NCBI GenBank assembly: GCA_036011305.1
Contig: DASCNA010000022.1
Location: 13,679-77,678 of the forward strand
Length of the DNA: 64,000 nt
Reading direction: 5' to 3'
Source: DASCNA01 sp036011305
GTDB lineage: Bacteria; Verrucomicrobiota; Lentisphaeria; Victivallales; GWF2-38-69
Both the position numbers and the translations under genes were made by a program. This document shows, in pieces, positions 18,002 through 27,863 of the stretch (its first letter is position 1; each line of letters starts with the position of its first letter). The notes beneath the pieces are model-generated. The model was not told the DNA's origin. It was given only the letters and a program-made list of their open reading frames with translations, and did no database searches.

Positions 18002-19615
18002 CTATTCATCTGAAGAAGCTCTGACAACTTCAGCTCTTGTTGTTATTCCCTGGTCTACTTTTTCTAAACCATCTTTAATCAGAGGTAGCATTCCGCTATT
18101 AACTGCTATTTCTTTAATAGATGAACTGTCTGCATTATTCAATATAGCTTTTCTAATATCATCATTAATTGGCATTAATTCAAAAATACCAGTCCTGCCT
18201 TTAAATCCTGATCCTCCGCATTTTTTGCATTTGATATTTTTGGAATTAACACCTTTACCATTGCATTTGATACAAATTTTCCTCACAAGTCTTTGCGAAA
18301 GTACAGCAATTAAAGAAGATGAAATTAGAAAATTTTCTACTCCCATGTCTAGCAGCCTACTTACAGCTCCTGGAGCATCATTTGTATGTAATGTACTCAA
18401 AACTAAATGTCCTGTTAAAGCGGCATTAATCGATATGTCGGCAGTTTCTCTGTCTCTTATTTCTCCGACAAGAATTATGTCGGGATCCTGGCGAACTATG
18501 TTTCTAAGTGCTCCTGCAAAATCTAAGCCAATTTTGGGATTTACCTGCATTTGAGACAGCCTTGGAATTTTATACTCTACAGGATCTTCAATCGTTATTA
18601 TTTTTTTCCCAGGAGTATTCAACTGTGACATAATACTATATAAAGTCGTTGATTTTCCGCTGCCGGTTGGTCCTACAACAAGTATGATGCCGTGAGGCAT
18701 AGCGATAATTTTATCAAATATTTTTAGCATGGTATCATTCATGCCCATGTTTTTTAATTTAAATTCCATAGCATCTTTTCTTAGTAGTCGCAGCACAATA
18801 CTTTCTCCATTGAGGGTTGGAATTGTATTGATTCTTATATCTATATCGCTTTTTCCAAGCTGAATACTTGTTCTCCCATCCTGTGGCAGTCTGCTTTCTG
18901 CGATATTCAGACCACCTACCAGTTTTATTCTAGATGCAACTGCAGGATATTGAGTTAAGGAAGCAGACATGAATTCCTTAAGAATACCGTCAATTCTGAA
19001 CCTTATCACATATTTGTTTTCTTCAGGTTCAACATGAATGTCACTGGCATCCATCTCAACTGCCCGTGAGAACATCTCATTTACCAGCCTGACGATTTTG
19101 GCTTCAGAAGCCATTGTACGCAGAGCTTCTTCGCTGTCAGCATTATTGAATGCATCTTCTCCAGTTTCATCTACATCTTCTCTATTGTAAACTTCCTGAA
19201 TTAATCTTTCTATTACACTTCTTCGCCCCAGTGTAAAAGTAACTTTTAAATCGAATAGTTTATCGAATAAATAATAAATTAAGTCAATCGAATATGGATC
19301 AGAAAGAACAATTTCTATTTCATCTTCACTCCATTTGAAAGGAATACAGCACTGATTTTCAAGGTAGTCCAGAGTAAGTGAATCGAAGTTTTCAATTTGA
19401 TTCAGCTCTTCTTCATCTCGTATTTTAAAATTAGTTATCTTATGATAAGTTTTAAGAAGATCAAGTTCAGGAAGTATTCCTTTGCTGCATAAATCCCAAT
19501 CCACTTCCCGCCTACCTTCACAGCTCAGGTCAGGTGTATAGTGTTCATATAACTCAGTCATAAGAGAAGTGAGTTTATCCAGTACTTCTCTTGATTTTAT
19601 ATCAATAAAGCTCAT
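18002..19615 (-). CDS. gspE: Type II secretion ATPase GspE
   Basis: A 537-residue secretion ATPase that powers pseudopilus assembly at the inner membrane. It has an N-terminal GspL-binding region, then the ATPase core: Walker A GPTGSGKST at 315-323, an Asp box ITIEDPVE at 340-347, Walker B-like IILVGEIRDRE near 380-390 and a His box HLVLSTLHTNDA near 403-414. A zinc module has C448, C451, C463 and C466 in a CxxC-x11-CxxC pattern, typical of GspE/PilB. It is eight bases upstream of gspF. Confidence 0.95.
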   Translation of the reverse strand: MSFIDIKSREVLDKLTSLMTELYEHYTPDLSCEGRREVDWDLCSKGILPELDLLKTYHKITNFKIRDEEELNQIENFDSLTLDYLENQCCIPFKWSEDEIEIVLSDPYSIDLIYYLFDKLFDLKVTFTLGRRSVIERLIQEVYNREDVDETGEDAFNNADSEEALRTMASEAKIVRLVNEMFSRAVEMDASDIHVEPEENKYVIRFRIDGILKEFMSASLTQYPAVASRIKLVGGLNIAESRLPQDGRTSIQLGKSDIDIRINTIPTLNGESIVLRLLRKDAMEFKLKNMGMNDTMLKIFDKIIAMPHGIILVVGPTGSGKSTTLYSIMSQLNTPGKKIITIEDPVEYKIPRLSQMQVNPKIGLDFAGALRNIVRQDPDIILVGEIRDRETADISINAALTGHLVLSTLHTNDAPGAVSRLLDMGVENFLISSSLIAVLSQRLVRKICIKCNGKGVNSKNIKCKKCGGSGFKGRTGIFELMPINDDIRKAILNNADSSSIKEIAVNSGMLPLIKDGLEKVDQGITTRAEVVRASSDE

Positions 19616-19633
19616 AATTAAACTCTAAAATAA

Positions 19634-22075
19634 TCAGCGTAAAATAATTTTATTTTTTGAGCTGGCTTCCAAAATAATGTTATTATTAATATTTTCTTTT
19701 GAATAAGCTTCTGTCAAAAGCTTTGATGCATTTTTATACCTTACAAGCAGCTTTTCTAAGCTTGTAGTTTTTTTTATAATTTCTCCTGACACCATTAATA
19801 TTAGTTCAGTTCTTTTCTTCGTTATTTGAGTATCACCAAATAAACGGTTTAAAATTGGTACATTTCCTAAAAACGGGACAGTTGATAATTGATCTTGATT
19901 TGTATTTTTAATCATACCCCCAATTATAACCGTTCCCTTATTTGGGATATTTAAAGTAGTACTCATCCTTCTTTGTGTAATTGTAGGTAAGTAAGAAAAT
20001 CTAGAATTTGGCTTTTCGTTCGAAAGTAAATGATCCATATCTATTTTTATTATACCTCCTCTAGTGATGTGTGGAGTTAATTTTAATATAAGACCTACAT
20101 CTTTATAATCATAAGCATTTGTCAGATCCGTTCTATCAGTATCATTTGTATCATCATCAGGTATATTTGAACCATTTGTGTTAACTCCTGAAGTCTGAAT
20201 TGGTATGGTTTCAGCTACAGCTATCATGGCATTACTATGATTTTGGGTAACTATTTCAGGACTAGCAAGGATTGTAAGTTTTTGAGTCTCCTGCAAAGCT
20301 TTAACATATCCTTTAATGTTCTGGTTAACGCCATCGCTAAGGCCATATTGAAAAAATTCAAAACCTCCGCCGCTTTCTGCATAACCGTAATCTGTTCCCC
20401 ATTTATATTGTGCTCCTTCTACCTGAAACTGTCCTTGAATTTGTAGTCCAAATTGTGTATGAGCGTCTAGTTCTACATCTGCAACAACCAATTTAATAAG
20501 AACCTGTTCAGGAATTGTATCTATTCTTTCAAGCAGGGCTTTTATCATAGAATAAACTCTTGGAGTAGTTCTTATAATTAATCTTTCGTTGGCTCCATCT
20601 GCAAAAATTTTTGTTGGAACATCGAATAAACTGACAGGATACTTATCTTTTTTACCGGAATCACTACTTTTATCAATATTACCTGAGCTGTTTTGATTAC
20701 TGTTTTCTGAATTAATCTTACTTATTTCATATGCAGTTGCTACTGTTCCAAATGTAGAGTTGCTGTTTTGATTTGAATTTGTGGATCCTTCTTTGCCAAA
20801 AACTGACGATAAATCATTGTTTCCTGATGAATAGCTACCACTGGTACTGTTTTGAATTTTTTTTTGCTTAGCTTTCAGAGTTTCTCCTTTAACATTAAAA
20901 ATAACTGATAAACCCTGGATTAATTGTTCAGCTTTACTGTTTCTTACTTTATAAATATAAACTTGATTCTGCTCTCCAATATTAGTTCTGTCCAATATGT
21001 TGATCCAGCGTTTTACTTCAAGTAATGCTTCATTATTTGCTGCAGATGCAACAATAAGTCCGATACGGTCTATGCCTTCTATATTGATTGTTCCAGGTTC
21101 TTCAGGTTTATTTTTCTTTTCAATATGAGTAACAGGAAATCCAAGAATAGGCATGATTTTAACCAATTCCTCTGCTATTTTAGAAGGAGGAACGTTTACA
21201 CATTTAATTACTGTTTTAGGCCAGGAGATTTTATATTTTTTATCAAGAATTTTTACAATTTTTTTTAACTTTTCGATATTGTCTGGGGCATCAACAACCA
21301 GTACAGCATTTTGTGATTCAATTTCAATCAGTACTGAACCTTCAGTTATAAAAGGTTTTAATTGTGTTGCTATTGATTTAGATTTTGCATTTTTCAGATT
21401 AAAAAGTACAACACTCACATTGGATTTAGGATTAAAGATTATGTTCCGCTCTTTAGCCATTTTATCAAAGGGCAGTATGTTTACTACTTCATTATTAAGA
21501 GAAGCATAAGAGCCGGTCAGCCATAATATTTGCTGAAAAATTTCCCAAAGAGTTTTCTGTTGAATGTCAGAATCTAAAGACATTGATACAACACCTTTAA
21601 TTTTAGGATCAATATAAAAATTAAAATCAAGAAGTTGACCGAATATCGGAACAACTTCTTCAATTGGTGCCGCATTTAAGCTTATTGTAACATGGTTTAT
21701 TCTATTTGCATTTTTGTTTTTATTCAAAAAATAATGGTAAAAAGGTAATTCAACTTTTTCTTTTTCCTTTGTTTTTTGTTTTTTATTGAAGAGTGCATCA
21801 ATTTCTTTTTGAGAAAGTTTAATTTTATGTTTTGTTTTAAGAGATTTTACTTTGTTTTGAGCTATTGATTTATCAGCTTTCGGAGAAGATGCAATCGGTA
21901 TGCTCTTTTTATATATCCCATCTTTTAATTTATCTTTTTTATCATCATTTTCAAAACTGGCGTTTGGCGTATTGCAGGAAGTAAAACTTATTGCTGTAAA
22001 AATAATTATGTATAATATAGCTTTATTCATCAGTGTTGTTTCAATTATAAATCTCAAATTTTGAATCTTTTTCAT
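19634..22075 (-). CDS. gspD: Type II secretion secretin GspD, copy 1
   Basis: An 813-residue outer-membrane secretin. The lipoprotein signal has lipobox FTSC; the second ATG (22030, residue 16) gives a more normal signal peptide than the first, and neither has a clear SD. The N0 domain starts at VTISLNAAPIEEVVPIFG; N1-N3 repeats follow with VVLFNLKNAKSKSIA and YIYKVRNSKAEQLI. A Ser/Asn-rich linker lies near 400-430. The C-terminal secretin gate has SPEIVTQNHSNAMI, GLILKLTPHI and VPFLGNVPILNRLFG. It closely resembles the gene just upstream and is probably a tandem duplicate. Confidence 0.92.
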   Translation of the reverse strand: MKKIQNLRFIIETTLMNKAILYIIIFTAISFTSCNTPNASFENDDKKDKLKDGIYKKSIPIASSPKADKSIAQNKVKSLKTKHKIKLSQKEIDALFNKKQKTKEKEKVELPFYHYFLNKNKNANRINHVTISLNAAPIEEVVPIFGQLLDFNFYIDPKIKGVVSMSLDSDIQQKTLWEIFQQILWLTGSYASLNNEVVNILPFDKMAKERNIIFNPKSNVSVVLFNLKNAKSKSIATQLKPFITEGSVLIEIESQNAVLVVDAPDNIEKLKKIVKILDKKYKISWPKTVIKCVNVPPSKIAEELVKIMPILGFPVTHIEKKNKPEEPGTINIEGIDRIGLIVASAANNEALLEVKRWINILDRTNIGEQNQVYIYKVRNSKAEQLIQGLSVIFNVKGETLKAKQKKIQNSTSGSYSSGNNDLSSVFGKEGSTNSNQNSNSTFGTVATAYEISKINSENSNQNSSGNIDKSSDSGKKDKYPVSLFDVPTKIFADGANERLIIRTTPRVYSMIKALLERIDTIPEQVLIKLVVADVELDAHTQFGLQIQGQFQVEGAQYKWGTDYGYAESGGGFEFFQYGLSDGVNQNIKGYVKALQETQKLTILASPEIVTQNHSNAMIAVAETIPIQTSGVNTNGSNIPDDDTNDTDRTDLTNAYDYKDVGLILKLTPHITRGGIIKIDMDHLLSNEKPNSRFSYLPTITQRRMSTTLNIPNKGTVIIGGMIKNTNQDQLSTVPFLGNVPILNRLFGDTQITKKRTELILMVSGEIIKKTTSLEKLLVRYKNASKLLTEAYSKENINNNIILEASSKNKIILR

Positions 22076-22114
22076 AATTAATTAAAAATTGATTTTTTTG
22101 CGTTCTGTTATGAT

Positions 22115-24514
22115 TTATTTTAATATAATGGTATTTTGGGAACTGTAATCTAAGATAATGTTATTATTTATGTTAGTTTCATTATTTGCTTCAAGAATTA
22201 ATTTTACAGAATTTCTATATCTTTCAACCATTTGATCAAGACTAGAAGTCTTAGTGACAATGTTAGCCGTCACCATTAATAATAATTCTGTTCTTGAATT
22301 ATTTACTTGCGTTTTTCCAATAAATCTGTTAAGTACAGGGATATTTCCAAGAAAAGGTACAGTATTTAATTGATCACTTTTCTGTTCATGAATTAAACCT
22401 GCAATTATAACTGTTCCCTTGTTAGGCAGGCTCAGTGTAGTGACTACTCTTCTTTGTCTGATAGTAGGAGTCAATCCTCCATTTTTTGTGGCATTTGTAG
22501 CATTTTCATCCACAAGGGATACTAATTGATCTATGTCACAACTAATAAGCCCTCCTTTAGTGATATGAGGTGTTATTTTTAAAATTACGCCGGTATCTTT
22601 ATAATCGTAATTACTTGTTACATTAAGGCTGGAACCGGTGGTACCAGTATCACCGCCGCCTGAATTTGTATTTGCTCCTGAATTTTGTAGCATTGGTATA
22701 CTGTCTCCTACAGAAATATGCGCCTGAGTATTGCTCTGGACAAGTATTTCAGGTGACGCCAGAAGGGTTACTTTATTGTCTACTGCAAGAGCTTCAAGAG
22801 CACCGGAAGGAGATGCATGATCGGCAGCTCCGCCGCCAAACCCTAAACCACCCTCTGCAGGCGAGGCAATACTATAGTCAGTTCCGTATTGATAATTTGC
22901 ACCGTCTGCCCTAAAATATCCCTCTATCTGCAACCCCAAATCTGTTTTTGCAGTAAGTAAAACATCGGCAATTGTTACTTCAAGTAAAACTTGTGAAGGT
23001 ATAGTATCTATTCGGTTTAAAAGTGCTTTCATAATAGCATAAACTCTATCGGTGGTCCTTATTATTAGCCTTTCATTCACTGCATCAGCAAAAATTTTTG
23101 TAGGTACTTCAAAAACGCTGATGGGGTATTTATCCTTTTTACTACTTTCACTGCTGTTATCAGAACTGTTGATTTGGTTTGTATCGCCTGAGTTGATTTT
23201 GCTAATATCATAAGCTGTAGCCATAAATCCTGAAGGTAAACTTCCAGCTTCGTTGCTGTCTGTTGATGAGTTATCTGGATTTTGATTATTGGAATCCATT
23301 GTTCCATAAGCTGAGTTAAGGCTAGTTTTTTTAACTTTTAAAGTTTCTCCTTTGACATTGAATATAACGGATAGTGCCTGAATAATATGATCAGCTTGGC
23401 CGTTTCTTATATTGTAGACAAATACCTTGTCCTGTTCTCCAATATCTGACCTATCTAATGCAAAGACCCAGTTTTTTACCTCGTTTACTGCTTCCCAGTT
23501 GGCAGCAGAGACAACGAGTAGCCCCATTCTGTCAATTCCCTGAATATTTATTGTTCCAGGTTCTTCAGCTTTTCCTTTTTTTTTGATATTAGTTACTGGA
23601 AATCCAAGAACTGGAAGAACCGTAACTAATTCTTTTGCAATTTTTGAAGGAGGTATATGTGTGCACTTAATAACTGTTTTAGGCCAGTTAACCTTATTTG
23701 CAGTATCAAGAATATGCACTATTTTTCTAAGTTTTTCGATGTTGTCAGGTGCTTCGACAACCAGGATTGCATTTTGAGATTCAATATCAATGATGGTGGC
23801 ACCGTCAGTTACAAAAGGTTTTAAATGTTCTATAAAACCTTTTGCTTTAGCATTTTTAAGCTTAAACATAACAACACTCACATTTGTTTTAGGAGTTGTA
23901 AATATACCCCTTTCTTTTGCCATTTCATCAAATGGCAAAATATGAAGCATATCATTATCCAGTGAGCAGTATGAACCTGTCAGCCACAGGATTTGCTCAA
24001 AAATACCCCAAAGGTCTTTTTGGCTTAATTTAGAGTTTATTGACATTGTAACGACACCGGTAACTTTGTGATCTAAATAAAAGTTGAAATTCAGTAATTT
24101 TGAAAAGACAGGCACTACTTCTTCTATAGGAGCGGCATTAAATGTAATAGTAACTTTATTTACTTTTCCTGATTTACTGTGTTTTTTTAGTAAGGAGCTG
24201 TAAAACGGTACTTTTTCACCTTCTATTTTTTCCGGCTCTTTTTTGCTTAACAGATTGTCAACTTCTTTTTCTGACAGTGTCGCTTTTTTAGGTGGTTTTA
24301 ATGATTCAACCCTATCATCATCTATTTTTTTAGAATTATCATGAGTTCCGGCTATGTCTAAAATTTCTTCTTTATCGTTGCTGGGCTTGGCTTTGACATC
24401 TTCAGGAGTTTCAACAGAGTTACAGGAAAATAGACAGAGAGAGAGAAGCAGAGAAAAGAATAAATAAATTATTCTGTATTTTATTATGAAATTATTTATG
24501 AACTTCAATACCAT
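22115..24514 (-). CDS. gspD: Type II secretion secretin GspD, copy 2
   Basis: A 799-residue secretin with lipobox LFSC. It has the same order as the downstream copy: N0 (VTITFNAAPIEEVVPVFS), N1-N3 and a Ser/Asn-rich linker. The secretin domain has SPEILVQSNTQAHISVG, GVILKITPHITKGG and VPFLGNIPVLNRFIG. It differs most from copy 1 in the linker and in the gate-proximal Gly-rich stretches (GGLGFGGGAAD near 565, NSGGGDTGTTG near 620). The two genes are 39 bases apart in one operon. They may build a mixed secretin or serve different substrates. Confidence 0.92.
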   Translation of the reverse strand: MVLKFINNFIIKYRIIYLFFSLLLSLCLFSCNSVETPEDVKAKPSNDKEEILDIAGTHDNSKKIDDDRVESLKPPKKATLSEKEVDNLLSKKEPEKIEGEKVPFYSSLLKKHSKSGKVNKVTITFNAAPIEEVVPVFSKLLNFNFYLDHKVTGVVTMSINSKLSQKDLWGIFEQILWLTGSYCSLDNDMLHILPFDEMAKERGIFTTPKTNVSVVMFKLKNAKAKGFIEHLKPFVTDGATIIDIESQNAILVVEAPDNIEKLRKIVHILDTANKVNWPKTVIKCTHIPPSKIAKELVTVLPVLGFPVTNIKKKGKAEEPGTINIQGIDRMGLLVVSAANWEAVNEVKNWVFALDRSDIGEQDKVFVYNIRNGQADHIIQALSVIFNVKGETLKVKKTSLNSAYGTMDSNNQNPDNSSTDSNEAGSLPSGFMATAYDISKINSGDTNQINSSDNSSESSKKDKYPISVFEVPTKIFADAVNERLIIRTTDRVYAIMKALLNRIDTIPSQVLLEVTIADVLLTAKTDLGLQIEGYFRADGANYQYGTDYSIASPAEGGLGFGGGAADHASPSGALEALAVDNKVTLLASPEILVQSNTQAHISVGDSIPMLQNSGANTNSGGGDTGTTGSSLNVTSNYDYKDTGVILKITPHITKGGLISCDIDQLVSLVDENATNATKNGGLTPTIRQRRVVTTLSLPNKGTVIIAGLIHEQKSDQLNTVPFLGNIPVLNRFIGKTQVNNSRTELLLMVTANIVTKTSSLDQMVERYRNSVKLILEANNETNINNNIILDYSSQNTIILK

Positions 24515-24604
24515 TCTTTGTTAAAATTCTTATGCTTAGTATGTAGATTTTAATATTTAATAAATTTAATTTTGTTTTTTGGTAATTAACTATATAATAA
24601 ATAC

Positions 24605-25345
24605 TTACTTCCTTATAGAATTAATTGTATTATTGTTAGCTGGTTTCGCAACAGGTTCAACTTTCACATTGACCTCTTTTTTTCTACCTTTTATCTGTTT
24701 TGCTCTCTGTATTACAGATATCTGCTGTTTTACATTATTTTTGTTTGCAAGATCAACCCTCTGCATACTTGATTTTGTCCCATATTTAATAGTAAGTTTT
24801 AAAGCTTCCCCGCCTCCTGCTACAATTGCATAATTGTCACCAACTGATTTTAAAATGAAATTATTTGGAAGTTTTTCTCCAATTTCAAAGTACATTTTAG
24901 GTTTTTTAAGAGCTTGAATTGTTCTATTAGCTCCATATTTTTTTCCTTGATTATACTGATATCTTCTTTCCTGGTTATACTGTGATCCTGGTTGATTAGA
25001 CTGTCTTACACTTATTATAGCTCCTTTAGTCTTGCCATAGCTGTAAATTCCCAACAACTCCATTCCCCCGGCTTTAGCAGATGAAACAGATACGTCTGCA
25101 ACTGAACTGCCTCTGGCAGGGTCAAAAATATTTTTTTCCCAGACAGAAGGTAAAAGGAGTGTGCTCTTCTTGATATTTTCTGGAGAGTGCATATTTTTTT
25201 CCCAGGACATACCATTGACCAGATGCTGGGTTTTATTTTCTAATTCAGGGTCATATGGAGGAGGCTGATATTCCAGCTGTAAATAAGCTGTCACCATAAT
25301 AAGAATTAATAATAGAGGAATAATAATAGCATAGACTATTTTCAT
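24605..25345 (-). CDS. gspC: GspC-like inner-membrane protein with HR domain
   Basis: A 246-residue protein with one N-terminal membrane helix (residues ~4-22) and a proline-rich linker. Residues ~70-185 resemble the homology region of GspC that contacts the secretin N0 domain: NIFDPARG, MELLGIYSYGKTKGAIIS, then FEIGEKLPNNFILKSVGDNYAIV. The tail is lysine-rich. It overlaps the next upstream gene (gspM-like) by four bases (ATGA). The name rests on domain pattern and position, since sequence identity in this family is always low. Confidence 0.7.
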   Translation of the reverse strand: MKIVYAIIIPLLLILIMVTAYLQLEYQPPPYDPELENKTQHLVNGMSWEKNMHSPENIKKSTLLLPSVWEKNIFDPARGSSVADVSVSSAKAGGMELLGIYSYGKTKGAIISVRQSNQPGSQYNQERRYQYNQGKKYGANRTIQALKKPKMYFEIGEKLPNNFILKSVGDNYAIVAGGGEALKLTIKYGTKSSMQRVDLANKNNVKQQISVIQRAKQIKGRKKEVNVKVEPVAKPANNNTINSIRK

Positions 25346-26007
25346 TTGCGTGTGCCTGTTTTGATGCTTTCTGTATTCTTAGTTCCTTGATCAAATAAAT
25401 TCAAAATTACTTTATTTTTAATTGATATAAATTTTAAATTAGCTGATAAATAGATAGTATTAGTGTTCTGCATGCTGTCAGGCCTTAAAGAGCAGTTTGC
25501 CCAATACATTTTAGGTTTCATTATGCTTACCTGGTATACAAATTTAGTGACTGCTTCCATGGTGCCTGAACAGGCAAAATCAAATTCAGAAGTGCTGATA
25601 TTATCACTGGAGCTATCCTGCTGGATTGTTCCTAGGTTTCTCATTTCTACTTTAGACTGCTTGGCAATATCCTGAATTTTACCAGTGATAGCAAGGTTCA
25701 TATTAATTCCTTTAGAAGGGTACCAGAAATCATTTTTTTTTGATTTGAATAAATTTTCTCTATTCTTTATTTTTATATAGTTCAACTGCTCTCTTGCTAA
25801 CTCTTTTTGTAAATGCATAATTTCATAGCTGATTTGCTGAACGCTTTCAGAACTGCCGGATGATGAACCTATTGAACTGATATTTTGAATAATTACAAAA
25901 AAGACGAGAAAAACAATAACTAGGAGTGCAACAAGTTTTTTCTTTTGTCTTTTATCTAAGTTCTTAAAATTTTTTAATGAAAAATCTGTTTTTTTAAATT
26001 TAAACAT
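25342..26007 (-). CDS. gspM: GspM/PilO-like assembly protein
   Basis: A 221-residue protein with a basic start, one membrane helix at ~26-43 (LVALLVIVFLVFFVIIQNI), a predicted coiled coil (SYEIMHLQKELAREQLN) and a small alpha/beta C-terminal domain with FDFACSGTMEAVTKFVYQVS, similar to PilO/GspM. In such systems it pairs with GspL/PilN beneath the pseudopilus. It lies one base after the gspL-like gene. The family is poorly conserved, so the name is mainly positional. Confidence 0.65.
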   Translation of the reverse strand: MFKFKKTDFSLKNFKNLDKRQKKKLVALLVIVFLVFFVIIQNISSIGSSSGSSESVQQISYEIMHLQKELAREQLNYIKIKNRENLFKSKKNDFWYPSKGINMNLAITGKIQDIAKQSKVEMRNLGTIQQDSSSDNISTSEFDFACSGTMEAVTKFVYQVSIMKPKMYWANCSLRPDSMQNTNTIYLSANLKFISIKNKVILNLFDQGTKNTESIKTGTRK

Positions 26008-26008
26008 C

Positions 26009-27280
26009 TTATAAAGATTCTATGTCTTTTTTATTATCTTTTTTCTTTAGTGTCATATAAATGTATTCAGTGCCGTCACTGGTTTTTCTTCTTCTGTTAT
26101 TTTCAAGCGTAAAAAGATTTGATTTGTAAAATTGAGAAAGAAGGTTTTCACTAGAACTGTTAGTTTTCAAAGTAAGGTTAATTTTATTCTGATAAGTGTT
26201 TATGTTAGTAACCCAAACTGTTTTTGGGATGTTTTCTGCAAAGTAATTCAGATACTCAAGGAGGAGGATATCATCTGGTTCTGTACTGACAAGTTGATTA
26301 ATTGCAGTATCTGTTTTTTTCATTCTAAACTCTCTATCTTTTAAATTATTAAGAGCTGACATCAACTGATTTTTTTGCCAAAGAAGTTTATTGATAACTG
26401 CATTATTATCTGTAGTTGATCTCACAATATAAAAACCTAGCATTACGATAAAAATTACTGTTAAGAAAGCAGCAAGAATTTTTAAGTGTCTAAATCTTTT
26501 GGGATAAAATGTTTTTGGTAATTCCAAGCTGTATTTTGTATCTTTAATATAACTTTTGTTAAAACAATATCTCGCTAAAATGATTGCCGGTATATAATTT
26601 TTCCAATTTTCACCGAGTATATTTTTATATTTAGTTTTAAACCAAATATCTGATTCAGATTCTTCTTTATCGGTATCTTTGGTTTTGTCATATAGTTTGT
26701 TATAAAATGAATACTCACTATCATTTATTTGCAGTGATTTTAAATAGTAGTTTTCATCCATATCACTTAAATATAGATCCATATTACTTAATAATGGACC
26801 AACCGATAGAAATGGATGCATAAAACAGTCTATTTTTATTCCTGCTTCAGTAATACTTTCTATGATTTTTTCCCATTCGGAATGTCTAACTGTGAAAATT
26901 TTAACTTTTTCTATTTTTTTTTCATTGTCTGAATATTTTATTGGTCTAAAACACCATTTTAACTCATCTACTGAGCAAGGAATATATCGCGATAGCTCAT
27001 AATTCAAAAATTGAGTAATATCTGAAATTGTTAATGACGGAACTTCAATGTCGAAAGTTAAAGCAGTTGGTATGTAGCCTCCAATAATAATTCTCTCTTC
27101 AGAAATTCCATCAACGGCAGTGAAAGCTTTGTTTAACTTTTCAGATAATGAAAGTGCTTCATCAGTTGAAGAGTAATTTTTTACAATTTTGATGCCATGC
27201 TTTGCTTTAGAAGATTTAATGGCATAGACATGCCCTTTTTTATTCCATATTACAGCTAAGCATGTTTTGACCTGAAACAT
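26009..27280 (-). CDS. gspL: GspL-like protein (PilM-type actin-fold domain fused to PilN-type domain)
   Basis: A 423-residue bitopic protein. Residues ~1-230 resemble the cytoplasmic actin-like fold of GspL/PilM (VPSLTISDITQFLNYELSRYIP, VKIFTVRHSEWEKIIESITEAGI). A membrane helix at ~257-276 and a coiled coil (NKLLWQKNQLMSALNNLKDRE) lead to a PilN/GspL ferredoxin-like C-terminus (YFAENIPKTVWVTNINTYQNKINLTLKT). It is the first gene of the T2SS operon and recruits GspE to the membrane in known systems. Confidence 0.72.
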   Translation of the reverse strand: MFQVKTCLAVIWNKKGHVYAIKSSKAKHGIKIVKNYSSTDEALSLSEKLNKAFTAVDGISEERIIIGGYIPTALTFDIEVPSLTISDITQFLNYELSRYIPCSVDELKWCFRPIKYSDNEKKIEKVKIFTVRHSEWEKIIESITEAGIKIDCFMHPFLSVGPLLSNMDLYLSDMDENYYLKSLQINDSEYSFYNKLYDKTKDTDKEESESDIWFKTKYKNILGENWKNYIPAIILARYCFNKSYIKDTKYSLELPKTFYPKRFRHLKILAAFLTVIFIVMLGFYIVRSTTDNNAVINKLLWQKNQLMSALNNLKDREFRMKKTDTAINQLVSTEPDDILLLEYLNYFAENIPKTVWVTNINTYQNKINLTLKTNSSSENLLSQFYKSNLFTLENNRRRKTSDGTEYIYMTLKKKDNKKDIESL

Positions 27281-27863
27281 TGTTTTAGTAATTTATCCTG
27301 CAAAGTATTTATCAATTTGTTTAAAATATAGAATATGAGATGTGAAAAACTGTTAATTTATCTGCTGTTTATTAAGCTGATTTTATAATTAATGAATCTA
27401 AACCAACATTCTCTTTTTATGTGTAATTATACACATAATTGCCATATAAAACCATACACTGATATATATATTTTTATAATTAGAGTTTGCTTGAAAAATT
27501 TGGTAAATTTACAGCTATTTGATATTTATGAATCTTTGACGTATAACAGTGAATATCGATTTTTCATATTTTATCGATAGATATTGATTATTTAGTATTT
27601 GACAGTTAATTACACTACATGCCATTACTGGCAGCTTTTGTGCAAGTCTCAAAAATTTATTTTTTAAGAAGTTTAATCAAACCGCTACTTGTAAACTTTT
27701 GATTAATTTACTAAATAAAGAGTAGGTCATCATTTTTTTTAATACAATTTCTGGAAACTGTTTATTTACGAATATAGCTTAATTTACAAAAGTGTAAAAA
27801 TTAAATCATATTTAATTAATTACTAATTTAAAACTTATTTAATCCGTGCGTGTCTGATTTTAT
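27281..27863. other. Divergent intergenic region gspL / K+ channel
   Basis: A 583-base AT-rich gap that must hold the T2SS operon promoter (minus) and the channel promoter (plus). It has an 18-base palindrome at 27419-27436 and ATCGAT repeats near 27556-27577. A 62-codon open frame at 27392-27580 looks non-coding. No further gene is visible. Confidence 0.55.
27419..27436. promoter_or_regulatory. 18-base palindrome upstream of the T2SS operon
   Basis: ATGTGTAATTATACACAT has perfect 7-base arms around ATTA. It is 139 bases upstream of gspL and 428 bases upstream of the channel start, so as an operator it would more likely act on the T2SS operon. The regulator is unknown. Confidence 0.4.

Noticed and set aside
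27392..27580. 62-codon plus-strand open frame in the gspL/K+ channel gap
   Set aside because: No ribosome site, unusual hydrophobic-aromatic content typical of AT-rich non-coding DNA, and no recognisable feature.
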